Shown here: positions 9,214 through 18,960 of the stretch, one piece after another
How positions within the stretch are numbered: position 1 is the stretch's first letter
How the letters are laid out: each line of letters begins with the position of its first letter
Assembly (NCBI RefSeq): GCF_000372725.1
Contig: NW_005202427.1
Coordinates: 362,995 to 426,994 of the forward strand
Direction: 5' to 3'
Length of the DNA: 64,000 nt
Origin: Emiliania huxleyi CCMP1516
Taxonomy: Eukaryota > Haptophyta > Isochrysidales > Noelaerhabdaceae
The notes under the pieces: model-generated
What the model saw: only the letters and a program-made list of their open reading frames with translations
What the model was told of the DNA's origin: nothing
The model's database searches: none
Made by a program: the position numbers and the translations under genes

Positions 9214-12200
9214 ATGTCGACCCTGATCGCGCTCATCTGCGTCGCTCCGGCGGCAGCCTTCCGCACGGGCGTGTGGCATCACCCTCCCGACGCGTCAACT
9301 TCCTCCTCTCTTTTTCCTCGGGCCGCGACCGCGGCGATGCAGCTCCCGGGGATGGCGCAGGCGGCCACCGCCGCTGCCACGGTGGTGCAGGAGGTGGCCG
9401 GCTCGGTTCAGGACGTCGAGGCGCCCGACGCGGACGACAGCTTCGTCGCCATCGACGAGAGCCGCACCGGCCTGGTCGACGAGGAGGGCCTTCCGCTGGT
9501 GTATGACAAGGAGGCGATCCAAAAGTACTGGGAGGGGCAGGGCGGCGCGCTGCAGTCGCGCTGGGCGGAGTTTCTGTCGGTGAGCGTTCCCTTCCTCACG
9601 CGCGTGGCGGCGCTCCTCGTCTCGGGCGGCACCGACGCGCTGAACGACTCGGCCTCGGAGCTCGCACGCGACGCCCGAGAGCGGATCCAAAAGTTGGGGC
9701 CGACGTACGTCAAGATGGGACAGATGATGTCGGTGCGGCCCGACATCCTGCCTCAGGCGGCGCTCGACGAGCTCACCATCCTGCAAGACGGCGTCGAGGG
9801 CTTCCCCGCTGACGTGGCGCGCGAGATGGTCGAGGAGGAGCTTGGCGCCCCGATCGACGAGTTGTTTTCCGACTTCTCGGCCGAGCCGGCGGCGGCGGCC
9901 TCGCTGGCGCAGGTCTTCCGGGCGACGCTCCGCTCGAGCGGCGAGCCCGGCGGCGGTCGACTCGCTCCCCTCGGCTGGAGCCCTCACCGTCGTCGAAGAT
10001 TGCCCACAGGCGAGGCTGTGGCGGTCAAGGTGCAGCGGCCGGGAGTCCAGTCCCTCGTCTCCAAAGACCTGTACGTGCTGCGGCGGGCGGCGGAGGTCTA
10101 CCAGGGGCTGGCGAGCCGCCGCTGCCCGCGCCCTCCGCGGTCCGCGCCCAGCGCCAGGGCCGCGCGCGTGTCCCGCGTGTAGGTCGAGCGTTTCGCGCCG
10201 CAGCAGCGCACCGACTACGTCGGCTTGCTCAACGAGTGGGCAGTCGGCTTCTACACGGAGCTGGACTTCAAGAACGAGGCGAGTCGTTCACTCTTTCACT
10301 GCAACATGCGGTCCTTCTCCGCCTCCGTCTCCTCCTTTTCCTCCGCCGCCGTCTCCTCCGCCGCCGTCTCCTCCTCCTCCCTCTCCACCTCCTCCTTCTC
10401 CGCCTCCTCCGTCTCCGCCTAGCAGCGCGCCGGCAGGCGGCGGGAGAGCTTGGGGCGCGTGTCTCAGGCCGGTGCCGCGCGCCGCGTAGGCGGCGAACAT
10501 GCAGACGATGGCGCGCGGCCTCGCCGAGGCGGGCGTCACCGACGTGGCGGTGCCGCGCGTGTACGAGGCGCTGACGACGCGGCGCGTGCTCGTGAGCGAG
10601 TGGATCGACGGGCGGAAGCTGTCCGAGTGCTCGACCGAGGAGGTCCGCGAGCTCGTCGCCATCGGTCAGGAGTGCTTCCTCGTGCAGCTGCTGCAGACAG
10701 GCCCCACTCCCTCGCCTCCGCCGCCGGCCCCCGGCAGGGCGCGCCTCGGGCGTCTCGCGGAGCGGCTTCTTTGACCCTTCTCTAGGCTTCTTCCACTCGG
10801 ACCCGCACCCGGGTAACCTGATGCGGCCGCACGACCAGAGCCGTGCGCGGTGCGACTTTCCCCCCTCACCCGCCTGGCCCGCGCCCCGCCCTCTAGCCCA
10901 GCGAGGCCCGAGCGACGCGCACGCCCGCCGAGGAGAAGGAGAAGGCTGTTGCGCGGCGCGACCCGCCCCCCTGCGTGCCTGCCGGCGGGCGCAGGCTCGT
11001 GCTGATCGACTTTGGTCTGGTCGCGCGCGTGCAGCGCAAGGACCAGGACCTGTTCGTCTCGTCCATCATCCACCTCGCCAACAAGGACTACGCCGCCCTG
11101 AGTGATTAGAGTCAATGAATAGTTCATTCATCCACCTCGCCAACAAGGACTACGCCGCCCTGAGTACTTAGAGTCAATGAATAGTTCATTCATCCACCTC
11201 GCCAACAAGGACTACGCCGCCCTGAGTACTTAGAGTCGATGAATAGTTCACTCATCCACCTCGCAAACAAGGACTACGCCGCCCTGAGTGATTAGAGTCA
11301 ATGAATAGTTCATTCATCCACCTCGCAAACAAGGACTACGCCGCCCTGAGTGATTAGAGTCAATGAATAGTTCATTCATCCACCTCGCCAACAAGGACTA
11401 CGCCGCCCTGAGTGATTAGAGTCAATGAATAGTTCATTCATCCACCCCGCCAACAAGGACTACGCCGCCCTGAGTGATTAATAGTTAGTTAATTACTAGT
11501 TAATTACTAGTTAATTAGTTAATTCATCCACCTCGCCAACAAGGACTACGCCGCCCTGAGTAATTAGAGTCAATGAATAGTTCATTCATCCACCTCGCCA
11601 ACAAGGACTACGCCGCCCTGAGTGATTAGAGTCAATGAATAGTTCATTCATCCACCCCGCCAACAAGGACTACGCCGCCCTGAGTGATTAATAGTTAGTT
11701 AATTACTAGTTAATTACTAGTTAATTAGTTAATTCATCCACCCCGCCAACAAGGACTACGCCGCCCTGATCGACGACTTTGTCGGCCTCGGCATCCTGCC
11801 GCCCGACTGCAACCGCGCCAAGGTGCTCCCTCTGATGGACAAGGCGCTCTCGCCGTACGTCAAGGGCGGCGGCGCCAAGAAGTATGAGCAGGAGCTCAAG
11901 ACCCTCTACGGGATGGACGGCTCGGTCGAGTCCACCGTCGGAGGCTTCCAGGCGATGACCAGCGACATGCTCACCGTGCTCAACGACATCCCCTTCTCCA
12001 TCCCGCCGTACTTTGCGTTGCTCGCGCGCGCCGTGGTCACGCTTGAGGGGCTCGCGCTGCAGGCCGTTACTCAATAATTGATTAATGAGCTATTAACGAG
12101 CTGAGTAGCTCACTCGTGGCTCGCGCTTGCAGGCCGACCCAGACTACGGCCTCGTCCTCGAGGCGTACCCCTTCGTCGCGCGCAAGCTGCTCTCCTCCGA

Positions 12201-13229
12201 CCGGCCCGAGCTGCAAAAGGCGCCGCACCAGGGCTTCGGCGGCGGCGGCGACCCGGGCGGGTCCACCGACACGCCCAGGGCGCGTCGCATAGGCGCTGCA
12301 GGAGGTGCTCTACGGCGGCGGCGACCCCGCCCTCAAGGGGGTGGTGACGCCGACGCGGCTCGCCGCCCTCGTCAACTCGGCCGCCGGAGTCGTCGCGCGG
12401 CAGGAGGGCGCCGCTTTCGTCGACCTCGACGCGGTGCCGGACGAGGGCCTCACGCCCGCCGCCGCCGCCGCTTTCGTGCTCTCGCCGGACGCGGCCTCGA
12501 TCCGCGCCCTCCTCGCCGACGAGGCGGCCGGCGCCTCCGACTTGCTGCTGCGGCAAGCCCTTCGCAAGGCGGTGCCGCTCGTTGCCGCTGCGCTACCGCA
12601 GCCGCCGCGCCTCCCGTTCCTGCCGCCGCCGCCCGAGCCGCTCGAGCTGCCCGTCCCGCTGCCGCCGCGCGCGGGCGCCGCCACGGGCGGGGGGGTGCCG
12701 CTGCCGTCGCTCACCTCCGCGCGCGCCCTGCTCGACGCGCTGGCGCCGCCCCTCTCGCGCGACGAGGAGCTCTATGCCCTCTCGCTCGTCGACTGATCAC
12801 TAGCTAATTCCTAGCGAATTACTAGCTAATTAATAGGAGCTCTATGCCCTCTCGCTCGTCGACTTGCTCAAGTCGACCCTCGGCGAGGAGGCGGCCGCCC
12901 TCGCGGCGGGGGACTTGTCGCAGGACCCCGTCGCGGCCGCGCGCGCCGCGAGGCCCATCCTCGCCGCCGCACTCGAGGCGCAGGGCCCCGCCGCCGCCGA
13001 CTCAGCCGTGGCGCGCCTCGCGCGCGCGGCGCTGCAGCTGCTCGAGACGGTCGACGCGCTGCCGTTCGGCGGCGGCGGCCGCGCAGGGGCGGACAGGGGC
13101 GCCGACCCGCTCCGGGAGGTGCTCGCCGGCGTGAGCGACACCGAGCGGGCCGTGCTGCAGGAGGAGCTCGACCGACTCGCTGGCCGGCTGCGCGAGCGGC
13201 TCGAGGAGCGGCTGGCGGCGGTTCAGTGA
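9214..13229 (+). CDS. Plastid-type ABC1K (ADCK/UbiB-like) atypical kinase
   Basis: ABC1/UbiB-family atypical kinase, of the kind linked to prenyl-lipid quinone metabolism in plastids and mitochondria. Exons: 9154 or 9214-9940, 10010-10110, 10183-10278, 10490-10700, 10786-10849, 10995-11085, 11754-12062, 12133-12219, 12293-12766, 12837-13229 (870 aa from 9154, every phase consistent). The ATG at 9214 is preferred because it opens a signal peptide (STLIALICVAPAAAF) of a bipartite plastid leader. Motifs in order: KMGQMMSVRPD (KxGQ), AASLAQVFRA (Ala-rich loop), VAVKVQRPG (catalytic Lys), FFHSDPHPGNLM and LVLIDFGLV (DFG). The C-terminal third is Ala/Pro-rich and less typical. Six introns read GC-AG, one GT-AG (10850-10994) and two GA-AG (11086-11753, 12767-12836). 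The family is certain; subfamily and substrate are not. Confidence 0.92.
10315..10422 (+). repeat. (TCC/GCC)n-rich intron tract
   Basis: A pyrimidine-rich imperfect trinucleotide tract inside ABC1K intron 10279-10489. The poly-Ser open frame across it is intronic. Confidence 0.8.
11066..11768 (+). repeat. Tandem array of an exon edge (11 copies) inside ABC1K
   Basis: The 35-bp exon segment encoding HLANKDYAAL occurs 11 times, ending at 11100, 11162, 11224, 11286, 11348, 11410, 11472, 11558, 11620, 11682 and 11768. The period is exactly 62 bp, except for two 86-bp units that carry extra TTAATTACTAG sequence. The linkers (GTGATTAGAGTCAATGAATAG type) carry stops in frame. The first copy is the end of exon 6 and the last is the start of exon 7. 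The intervening 668 bp must be removed for the kinase frame to continue, most simply by joining AAG|GAC of an early copy to AAG|GAC of the last. Confidence 0.95.
12765..12864 (+). repeat. 30-bp exon duplication bounding a 70-bp intron
   Basis: AGGAGCTCTATGCCC... at 12765-12794 recurs perfectly at 12835-12864 and encodes ELYALSLVD. The spacer (AT-rich, CTAGCTAATT motifs) holds stops. Removing 12767-12836 (a GA-AG intron as read) restores ELYALSLVDLLKS. Confidence 0.9.
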
Positions 13230-13947
13230 GAGAGTACGCACGGGGAACAAAGGGTGTGTGTGGTACTGATTATCCTATTCCTATTCCGCGTATTTGTCCT
13301 ACACCAAACATGCAAACAAATATATCATATATGTATGTAAAAGGGAATGTGCAGTCGAGGAGGGGAAAGAGGGGGACGAGCGGCCCATCCCCAAGCTGAG
13401 GTGCGGGGACGGAAGGCGGCCAAATCCGAGCGGCCCCTTGCGCGGCGACGCGTGGGGGGGCTCCTGCCACGGTCCTGCTCGGGCCGGGCGGGCGGGCGCC
13501 TGAGGCCTGAAGTGCATGGGCGACTACGTGGTAGTGATCTGTGATCTGTAAGGGTCCGCCCGCAGGCGCATTTTGTATACCGAGGCGGTGCCCGGTGCCG
13601 AGCGCAGGCAGAGCCCACAGGTCGGACCTTAAGACAGCATTGTAGATCCCTGGGCGAGGGTGGTGGAGAGGGCGGCCCGTCGGCGCCACAAACCACCTCC
13701 CACCGAGGCGGGCAGGTTCCACGCGTTCCCGGACCGCCCCGTTGGAGGTAGACCGCTCGTCTAGCCAATCAGCCTTAAGCGAGCGGTCTGGCCGTTGGAA
13801 TGGCCGAGGTTGGTGGACTTGCGTCCTCGCATCGATCATGGTTTTACGAGCATTGTTAAGTTCCACTACGATCTATGAACACTGGGCGAGGGACCTTCTT
13901 AGTTGTCCGGGCCTGCTTTGCAGGCTCGGCCGTTCAGAAATTTTCCC
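13230..13947. other. Intergenic; dispersed repeat family B
   Basis: 3' flank of ABC1K. The segment 13531-13666 is a dispersed repeat (family B) also found at 31735-31855 and, truncated, at about 52689-52760. On the minus strand all copies encode a similar peptide (GIYNAVLRSD, then RLGIQNAPAGG), so it may derive from a once-coding sequence. No other gene seen. Confidence 0.7.
13531..13666 (-). repeat. Dispersed repeat family B, copy 1
   Basis: About 120 bp shared with 31735-31855. This copy has roughly 20 extra bases after CCCGGTGCCGA. The ends do not show obvious terminal inverted repeats. Confidence 0.85.
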
Positions 13948-14370
13948 TCACCCCTCCTCCTCTTCGCCTCTTGCTGCGGTCTTTCTCTCGTATGACTTTT
14001 GATCCCCCGATTTTCTTGCCGATCCCTCCATTCGTTTGCGTAGGCGCTGCTTCTGGGCTTTCGTCACCGGCTCTCCATCCTCTCCATGCTGTTTGCTCGC
14101 CCCCTCTCCCTGACTCATCGAATCACTCCGTTCGTTCTCAAGTCGCCCCCGCTTCCTCGGCGGCTGGGGCGCCTCGTCCTCTGGCTGTTCCTCTTCTACG
14201 TCCATCACTGTAAACTCGTCGTCTGCCTGGCTGCCTGGTAGTAGAGAGCAGGGCTGCGGGCTCACCTCACGCGCCGCCGCACGCGGCACGCGCCGAGAAG
14301 GCGGCGGAGAGGCAGAAGGCGGAGCGCCGCGCCAGCGGCAAGGCATTATCTGCCACCGCGCCGCGGTCAA
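13948..14370 (-). CDS. Hypothetical hydrophilic protein
   Basis: Open frame of 140 codons, very rich in charged residues, with an acidic patch (DVEEEQPEDEAPQ), a basic nuclear-localisation-like patch (PPRKRGR) and a Lys/Arg-rich helix (KAQKQRLRKRME). The skewed acidic/basic segments make it more plausible than the usual GC-rich shadow frames, but no family is recognised and the first 40 residues look non-coding. It could be one exon of a nuclear protein. Confidence 0.3.
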   Translation of the reverse strand: MTAARWQIMPCRWRGAPPSASPPPSRRVPRAAAREVSPQPCSLLPGSQADDEFTVMDVEEEQPEDEAPQPPRKRGRLENERSDSMSQGEGASKQHGEDGEPVTKAQKQRLRKRMEGSARKSGDQKSYERKTAARGEEEEG

Positions 14371-14634
14371 CGGGATGGAAGGAGACCGGGTAGCGGTCGA
14401 GTGGAAGATGGACGAGGGGGAGCTCTTTCACGAATGCCTCGCCAGGGCGAGGCGGGAAGGCCAATAGGCCATCCATTAAACTGTTGGCGAGGTTAGTATG
14501 TGCACAGCCTGTCCAGCGAGAAAGAACAGATCAGAAAGGAAGGTGCTCGCAAAATCGCCGCCCTCAACATGTAGGTAAGCGCCTTGCGTCAGCGGTGGTG
14601 CTCGCAAAAATAGGAATCAAAGTCCCCGCGCTCT

Positions 14635-15096
14635 TTGATTATAGACCGAGGGAAGAGGCGGGGCGCCAACTTAGGTGCTCGTCCACAGCCAGACGCTCGA
14701 CCACTCCGCTCACGCGCTCGCACCGATGCTCGCCGCCGGCACCTCCAGTGCGCGGTCGCTGCCGCGTCCACGGTCGCTGCCGCGTCGGCGCGAGCCGCGC
14801 CGCCAAAGGCCGTCAAGCTGAAGAAGCGCCCTCGAGCCGGCAGCGACGACGATGAATGGGCACCACCGGCAGGGGCGGCAGGTGGTCTCGAGCGTGCCAC
14901 CGAAGCGTACATCGCGCGCGCCGTTGCCGACGCTGCGGGCGTGAACGTCAGAGGCCGGCCCAAGCGGCAGGCCGCGATCGAGGCCGTGGCCAAAGCAGAC
15001 CTCTGCCAGTGGCAAGACGAGAGCCTGAGCGACAGTGCAGCGCAGTGCCTGTCTGCTGTGGCCACGGCCTTCATCCTCTGTCTCGTCGAGGATTGA
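14635..15096 (+). CDS. Hypothetical protein
   Basis: Open frame of 153 codons. The N-terminal half is Arg/Ala-rich. The C-terminal half (ERATEAYIARAVADAAG, then an RGRPKRQAAIEAVAKAD helix and a hydrophobic end, ATAFILCLVED) reads like folded protein. No family recognised; start uncertain, possibly within a longer multi-exon gene. Confidence 0.33.
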   Translation: MIIDRGKRRGANLGARPQPDARPLRSRARTDARRRHLQCAVAAASTVAAASARAAPPKAVKLKKRPRAGSDDDEWAPPAGAAGGLERATEAYIARAVADAAGVNVRGRPKRQAAIEAVAKADLCQWQDESLSDSAAQCLSAVATAFILCLVED

Positions 15097-15566
15097 CGAG
15101 TGACTGGCCGCAAGCCGCCAGGGTCTTATTAGCGTCCCATCGTGTTATGTCTCTGTGTCCTTCCGCCCTCGTTCGTGGGGACGGCTTCAAGCCGCGCGCG
15201 ATACCATATGACTGACATGTCGAGGTACTTACTCTCTCCCTTAGATATAGCTCGTACTTGGAGCACTTGGAGTGCAGTTGGCAACCGCACACACAGGGCC
15301 GGGGAGCTAAGTAGCGCACCCAGCGGGCCAGATGATTGGCATCGGGCTACGGGCAAGAGAGACACAGTACACAGACATATACACCCCAGTTCTCACATAT
15401 GTGTTGTATAAGTTTTTTTTGCAACGATGTGCTGTTGTTTAAAACGTCGGTGGCGGCGGGGGGCGGCGGCCGCATCAATCGGCCACGAGCTCGAGCAAGC
15501 TTCGTATGAGAATAGTTATGCTTGCACACAGCAGTGACATTCTTGCACGCAGCGTACCGCAGACGC
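15097..15566. other. Intergenic; dispersed repeat family C
   Basis: The segment 15257-15361 is about 80% or more identical to 47241-47344 and partly present, inverted, at about 38743-38775 (motif CTTGGAGCACTTGGAGTGCAG). Nothing else recognised. Confidence 0.75.
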
Positions 15567-16628
15567 TCATGAAGTCGAGCGATCTTTCATCCAATCCACG
15601 ACTTGTGTGTTGCACTCGTGAGCCAGAGTCGGCAGAGAATGGCCCGAGACCTTCAAAAACGTGGTGTTTGCAAAGAGCCCACACAGCTGCTCTGTATCGG
15701 CGAAAGGCACAATGAAGTCATTCTCATCAGCGGTGACGAGGAGCGGGAATGGCTCCGGGTAAGCCATCTCGTCCTTCGGCAAGTCCTTGGGGACGCTCTC
15801 GGGCGCGTAAGAAGTGCCTGGTGTGGAGTGAGAGCAGGGCTCGTGGGCCGACTTGAACTGGGGATGCAAGTTTAGCTCGCGACAAAACACGTCGTAGTTT
15901 GGGGCTCCGCTGCAGATGACTCCGAACTTGAAATCCAAAACCGGCGCCAGCGCCAGCGCCGCCTGCAGCGTGCGCTCCACACACCTCTGCGAGATCTCGT
16001 CGTCCGCGGAGTTTCGGTTCAGATTGAACCGTGCTTCCACGCGTTTTTTTAGCTCGCCGTCGCGCTGTTGCAAGAGCTGCAGCGGCACCAGGATGGAGGT
16101 GAGAAACCCGCCCATCGAGAACCCCAGCACCCCGTCGAACGGACCCCGCGTCTCGATCAGGTCCTTCAAAAACTTGAAGGTCTCGTCCATCTCTTCGTTG
16201 AGAATTCCAGTCACGATCTCTTCTTCAGTGCCGTAGCCTTGCTTCAGCACCTTCACGTCTCGAAACGGCTCTCCGATCAGGGGCTGCCCGGGGTAGTAGA
16301 CGCCCCCGAAGCTGGTCCACCAACGGCGGTAGTCCCCGCCGGCTCCCAGCATCTGCAGTACGGGCGGTGGCGCACTCACTGAGACGAACTCGAAACGAGA
16401 CTTGATGCTCTCCTGCCCAAAGCTGGAGTTATTCACCGTCTCCTCCATGCCGGGCCCACTCTGGTACAGCCCGTGCAGGCATAGAACACGCAGACGACGG
16501 CTGCCGTCTGCACTTTCTGCCGACATGATGTCCGTACCCGTGCCGTGTATAGCTCCCCGCGTGTGGACGCATTTTTTGGAAACGACTCTTGAGCTCGACC
16601 CAAGCGGAAGTTTCCGGACGAGACTCAA
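15567..16628 (-). CDS. FSH-type serine hydrolase (alpha/beta hydrolase)
   Basis: Single-exon gene of the FSH1/DUF341 serine-hydrolase family (OVCA2/FSH1-like), small alpha/beta hydrolases acting on esters or thioesters; the natural substrate is usually unknown. Visible motifs: strand beta-1 LCLHGLYQSG (oxyanion region), nucleophile elbow GFSMGG (Ser), the family motif CSGAPNYD, a late Asp in VTADENDFIVP and the catalytic His in SGHSLP. At 353 aa it is somewhat longer than the usual 220-280 aa because of an insert (residues about 150-200) and an N-terminal extension. The ATG at 16526 (MSAESADG), just before the core, is a plausible alternative start. No intron is needed. Confidence 0.88.
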   Translation of the reverse strand: MSLVRKLPLGSSSRVVSKKCVHTRGAIHGTGTDIMSAESADGSRRLRVLCLHGLYQSGPGMEETVNNSSFGQESIKSRFEFVSVSAPPPVLQMLGAGGDYRRWWTSFGGVYYPGQPLIGEPFRDVKVLKQGYGTEEEIVTGILNEEMDETFKFLKDLIETRGPFDGVLGFSMGGFLTSILVPLQLLQQRDGELKKRVEARFNLNRNSADDEISQRCVERTLQAALALAPVLDFKFGVICSGAPNYDVFCRELNLHPQFKSAHEPCSHSTPGTSYAPESVPKDLPKDEMAYPEPFPLLVTADENDFIVPFADTEQLCGLFANTTFLKVSGHSLPTLAHECNTQVVDWMKDRSTS

Positions 16629-17040
16629 GAACGTTAATGAGGGCTGCGAGACGGCACCGCGAGTATGGCGCTACCATCGTTGGGATAGCTTCACATGCGC
16701 TAAAATGAAGGCGGGCATCGTGGTTGGATGCCTGCTCAAGGTGGTCGCGATGGCAAGCGATGACGAGGGATTCGCACTCAGCGTGACGAGCAAGCTCAGG
16801 GAGTTTACGGCGCTCGGATACCCTTCGCACGTGCTTAATGGGGCGATCGGGCGCACGTTTGCTCGGACGAAAGACGAGCGGCTCCTACGAGCAAGAATAT
16901 GTTCGCACTGGTGAAGGCCAGGCGAGCCAAAAAGACAAAAAAGACTTATCTAAGCATGTCGGAGAACCGTCCAAAGGCGGGTGCAGTCGACCAAGGGACA
17001 TGATCTGTCGACAGCACGAATTTGTGATTGGACACCATCG
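16607..17040 (+). repeat. Long dispersed repeat D, copy 1
   Basis: The sequence from about 16618 to 17020 recurs at 63707-64000, the right edge of the window, with near identity in GAGACTCAAGAACG... and in the last 170 bp. Copy 1 carries about 140 bp (about 16690-16830) missing from copy 2. That extra segment encodes KLREFTALGYPSHVL, faintly like the post-catalytic region of a Penelope-type reverse transcriptase, so D may be a retroelement 3' end. The element assignment is weak. Confidence 0.7.
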
Positions 17041-17046
17041 GGACCC

Positions 17047-17199
17047 AACAGTGCGATACTTGGCTATCGCACTGTTGACGTACCGGCGGCTAAGGCCGAG
17101 TAGCCGGTGTTCACAGAGCTCTGTGAACACCGGCGAGAGATTTTTTCTCTCGACGTTTCTTCTGCGAAGAAACGTTCAAACACTCGGTGTCGAAACACC
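17047..17199. repeat. Chain of five consecutive perfect hairpins
   Basis: Five adjacent inverted repeats: 17047-17077 (13-bp arms, CAACAGTGCGATA), 17103-17134 (32-bp loopless palindrome), 17134-17152 (CGAGAGA/TCTCTCG), 17153-17175 (10-bp arms, loop TGC) and 17186-17199 (GGTGT/ACACC). A weaker sixth (ACGCG/CGCGT) lies near 17236. There is no open frame across them. Confidence 0.9.
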
Positions 17200-17477
17200 T
17201 CTCCGACGCGCTCGACTATAGTCTGCACACGAAACGCGTATCGGGCGCGTGTTCGAGACGGACCCTTCAACTTACTGTGTGTCTTTCGGCTCCGGTGGTG
17301 TGCCTGTGATATAGTACTAGTACGCGCCAGTTCGCACCTGTGTCGAGCCTGTCTGCTGTGAGACAGACTTGTTTTGTTCAAAGTCTTTCCGCCCTTCTTC
17401 GGAGAGGGGGTTGTGCTTAGGCCCCTAAGGGCCCTACGCGCGGCGTGAGAGCTCGGAAGTCTCCCAATGTATCCTCA

Positions 17478-17640
17478 TAATGAATGCTTGGAACGTAAAA
17501 AAGAAAGAAAGAAAACAGACAACCCAAGGGAGGGATGGGAGGACGGCACGCCGCCACCACACACACAGGGATTTTAAGGAGAGGGGTGTGGTGCGCAAGC
17601 CGTCGCCCACCCTTGGGCGTCCGCCTCTTCCTACTCGCAG
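17478..17640 (+). repeat. Dispersed repeat family A, copy 1
   Basis: AAGAAAGAAAGAAAACAG, then CAACCCAAGGGAGGGATGGG and a GGATTTTAAGGAGAGG segment. Other copies: 27668-27870 (+, followed by the E segment), 39975-40110 (-) and a truncated one at about 42048-42115. The purine-rich start and sharp left edge suggest a short non-autonomous retroelement or MITE. Confidence 0.88.
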
Positions 17641-18748
17641 AATGTGGGTAAACGAAAGTAGCGTATACGCTACTATGAATGAAGAATTCTTAAGATACAA
17701 GCCTCTCTCACAGCACACTGGCACGACAAGGGCGCAGACTGGCGCGGACTGGCACACACACAGGCTCACCACCGGAGCCGCCTAAGCGACTCCGTTAAGA
17801 ACGGCAATGCACTCCGCACCATGCCAACAATATACCTACATGCACTCCGCACCATGCACAAGAATGAAGAAGCCGAAAAAACACGCCGGAGACAACTGAG
17901 GCAGCCAGCTGCCGGCTCGCACGGCAGCCTCTTCCTCTCGACCAGCCTCAACTTCCGTACAGTCAGCATTTTGTCGCTGCGTGCTCGTGGCCAGCTGTGG
18001 CGGCGGTCGAAGTTCGCCCAGATTCGGTGACGAGCGCCAGACGATAGTAGTGTCTCTGTTCGCCCTGTGCATGTCAGGCCAGGCTGCAGCAGGGCACTAC
18101 CATCGTGCTGCCCTGTTGCAGCCTGACTTTGCCCACTGTGCACAGTCGCCAGAGCACCACCACCGCCCGGCATCGTGTCACGGCGAGCTCCTTCTGCGCC
18201 CGCTCGCGAGGCTCTCGCGCTGGCACACTTTGGCCATCTGCTGCTCGCGTTCGGCGAGCTCATCTCCGCACTCCTGCCACGGTGCCGTCACCACACACCT
18301 TCTGGCCGGCCTGAGCCGCGCGGGGTCGCCAGCGGGGGCAACGCGTCGACCTCTCTCTCTGGTGCACCACGGGCCGCAACGGCCTGCTAGCCGCGTGCGC
18401 GAGGAGGCAGTGTGCCGGCACAGTCGAGCCGGAGCATCGGGTTCTGGATGCTTGTGGGGTCAAGTCTGACCTTATGCGGCCTAATATGCAATAATAATGC
18501 TATGCTCTCACCCAGTCTGTTGAGATATTATCCCTCAAAGTCGAATTTTCGTTTACTGGTGACCATAGTAGTGTCTGTCTTGTTTGCGAGATCTTCAAAC
18601 GAATCCCTTAAAGTCTCGACAATCACTAAGCTGCTTATGTGGCACCGCAGAGGCTCCCTTGGGGATGCCTGAGGCCACCCCAACCACACACTAAGCCGTA
18701 CGTAGACGAATTGGGCGCTACTTTTTTCGTTTACCCACATTATGCGAG

Positions 18749-18815
18749 TATCTCTCTTCGCATTCTCTCTCCGATTCTCGCTGCAACCTTCGTGCCACCT
18801 CGCGGTCGCCCTCTT
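18749..18815 (+). repeat. Dispersed repeat segment E
   Basis: CTCTCTTCGCATTCTCTCTC and on, also at about 27808-27868 (+, directly after family A) and, inverted, at about 39484-39553. Confidence 0.85.
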
Positions 18816-18960
18816 CAATGCTTAGTAGGTAGGTAGGTAGAAAGGTGAAGAACAGCCAGGCTCGGACTGGACACCAACGCGGTATGGGTGGACGCTAGAC
18901 AGATGAATGCTTGGAACGTGAAGCGTAGCAGCCGCGCTGGTATTCTCGCAATCGAGCAGA

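Larger units (their letters stand above)
16629..18960. other. Repeat-dominated interval without a gene
   Basis: Holds repeat D, a run of perfect hairpins (17047-17199), a dispersed family A copy (17478-17640), part of family E (18749-18815) and scattered tandem GTAG units at about 18826. Open frames at 17981-18469 are unsupported. Confidence 0.6.
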
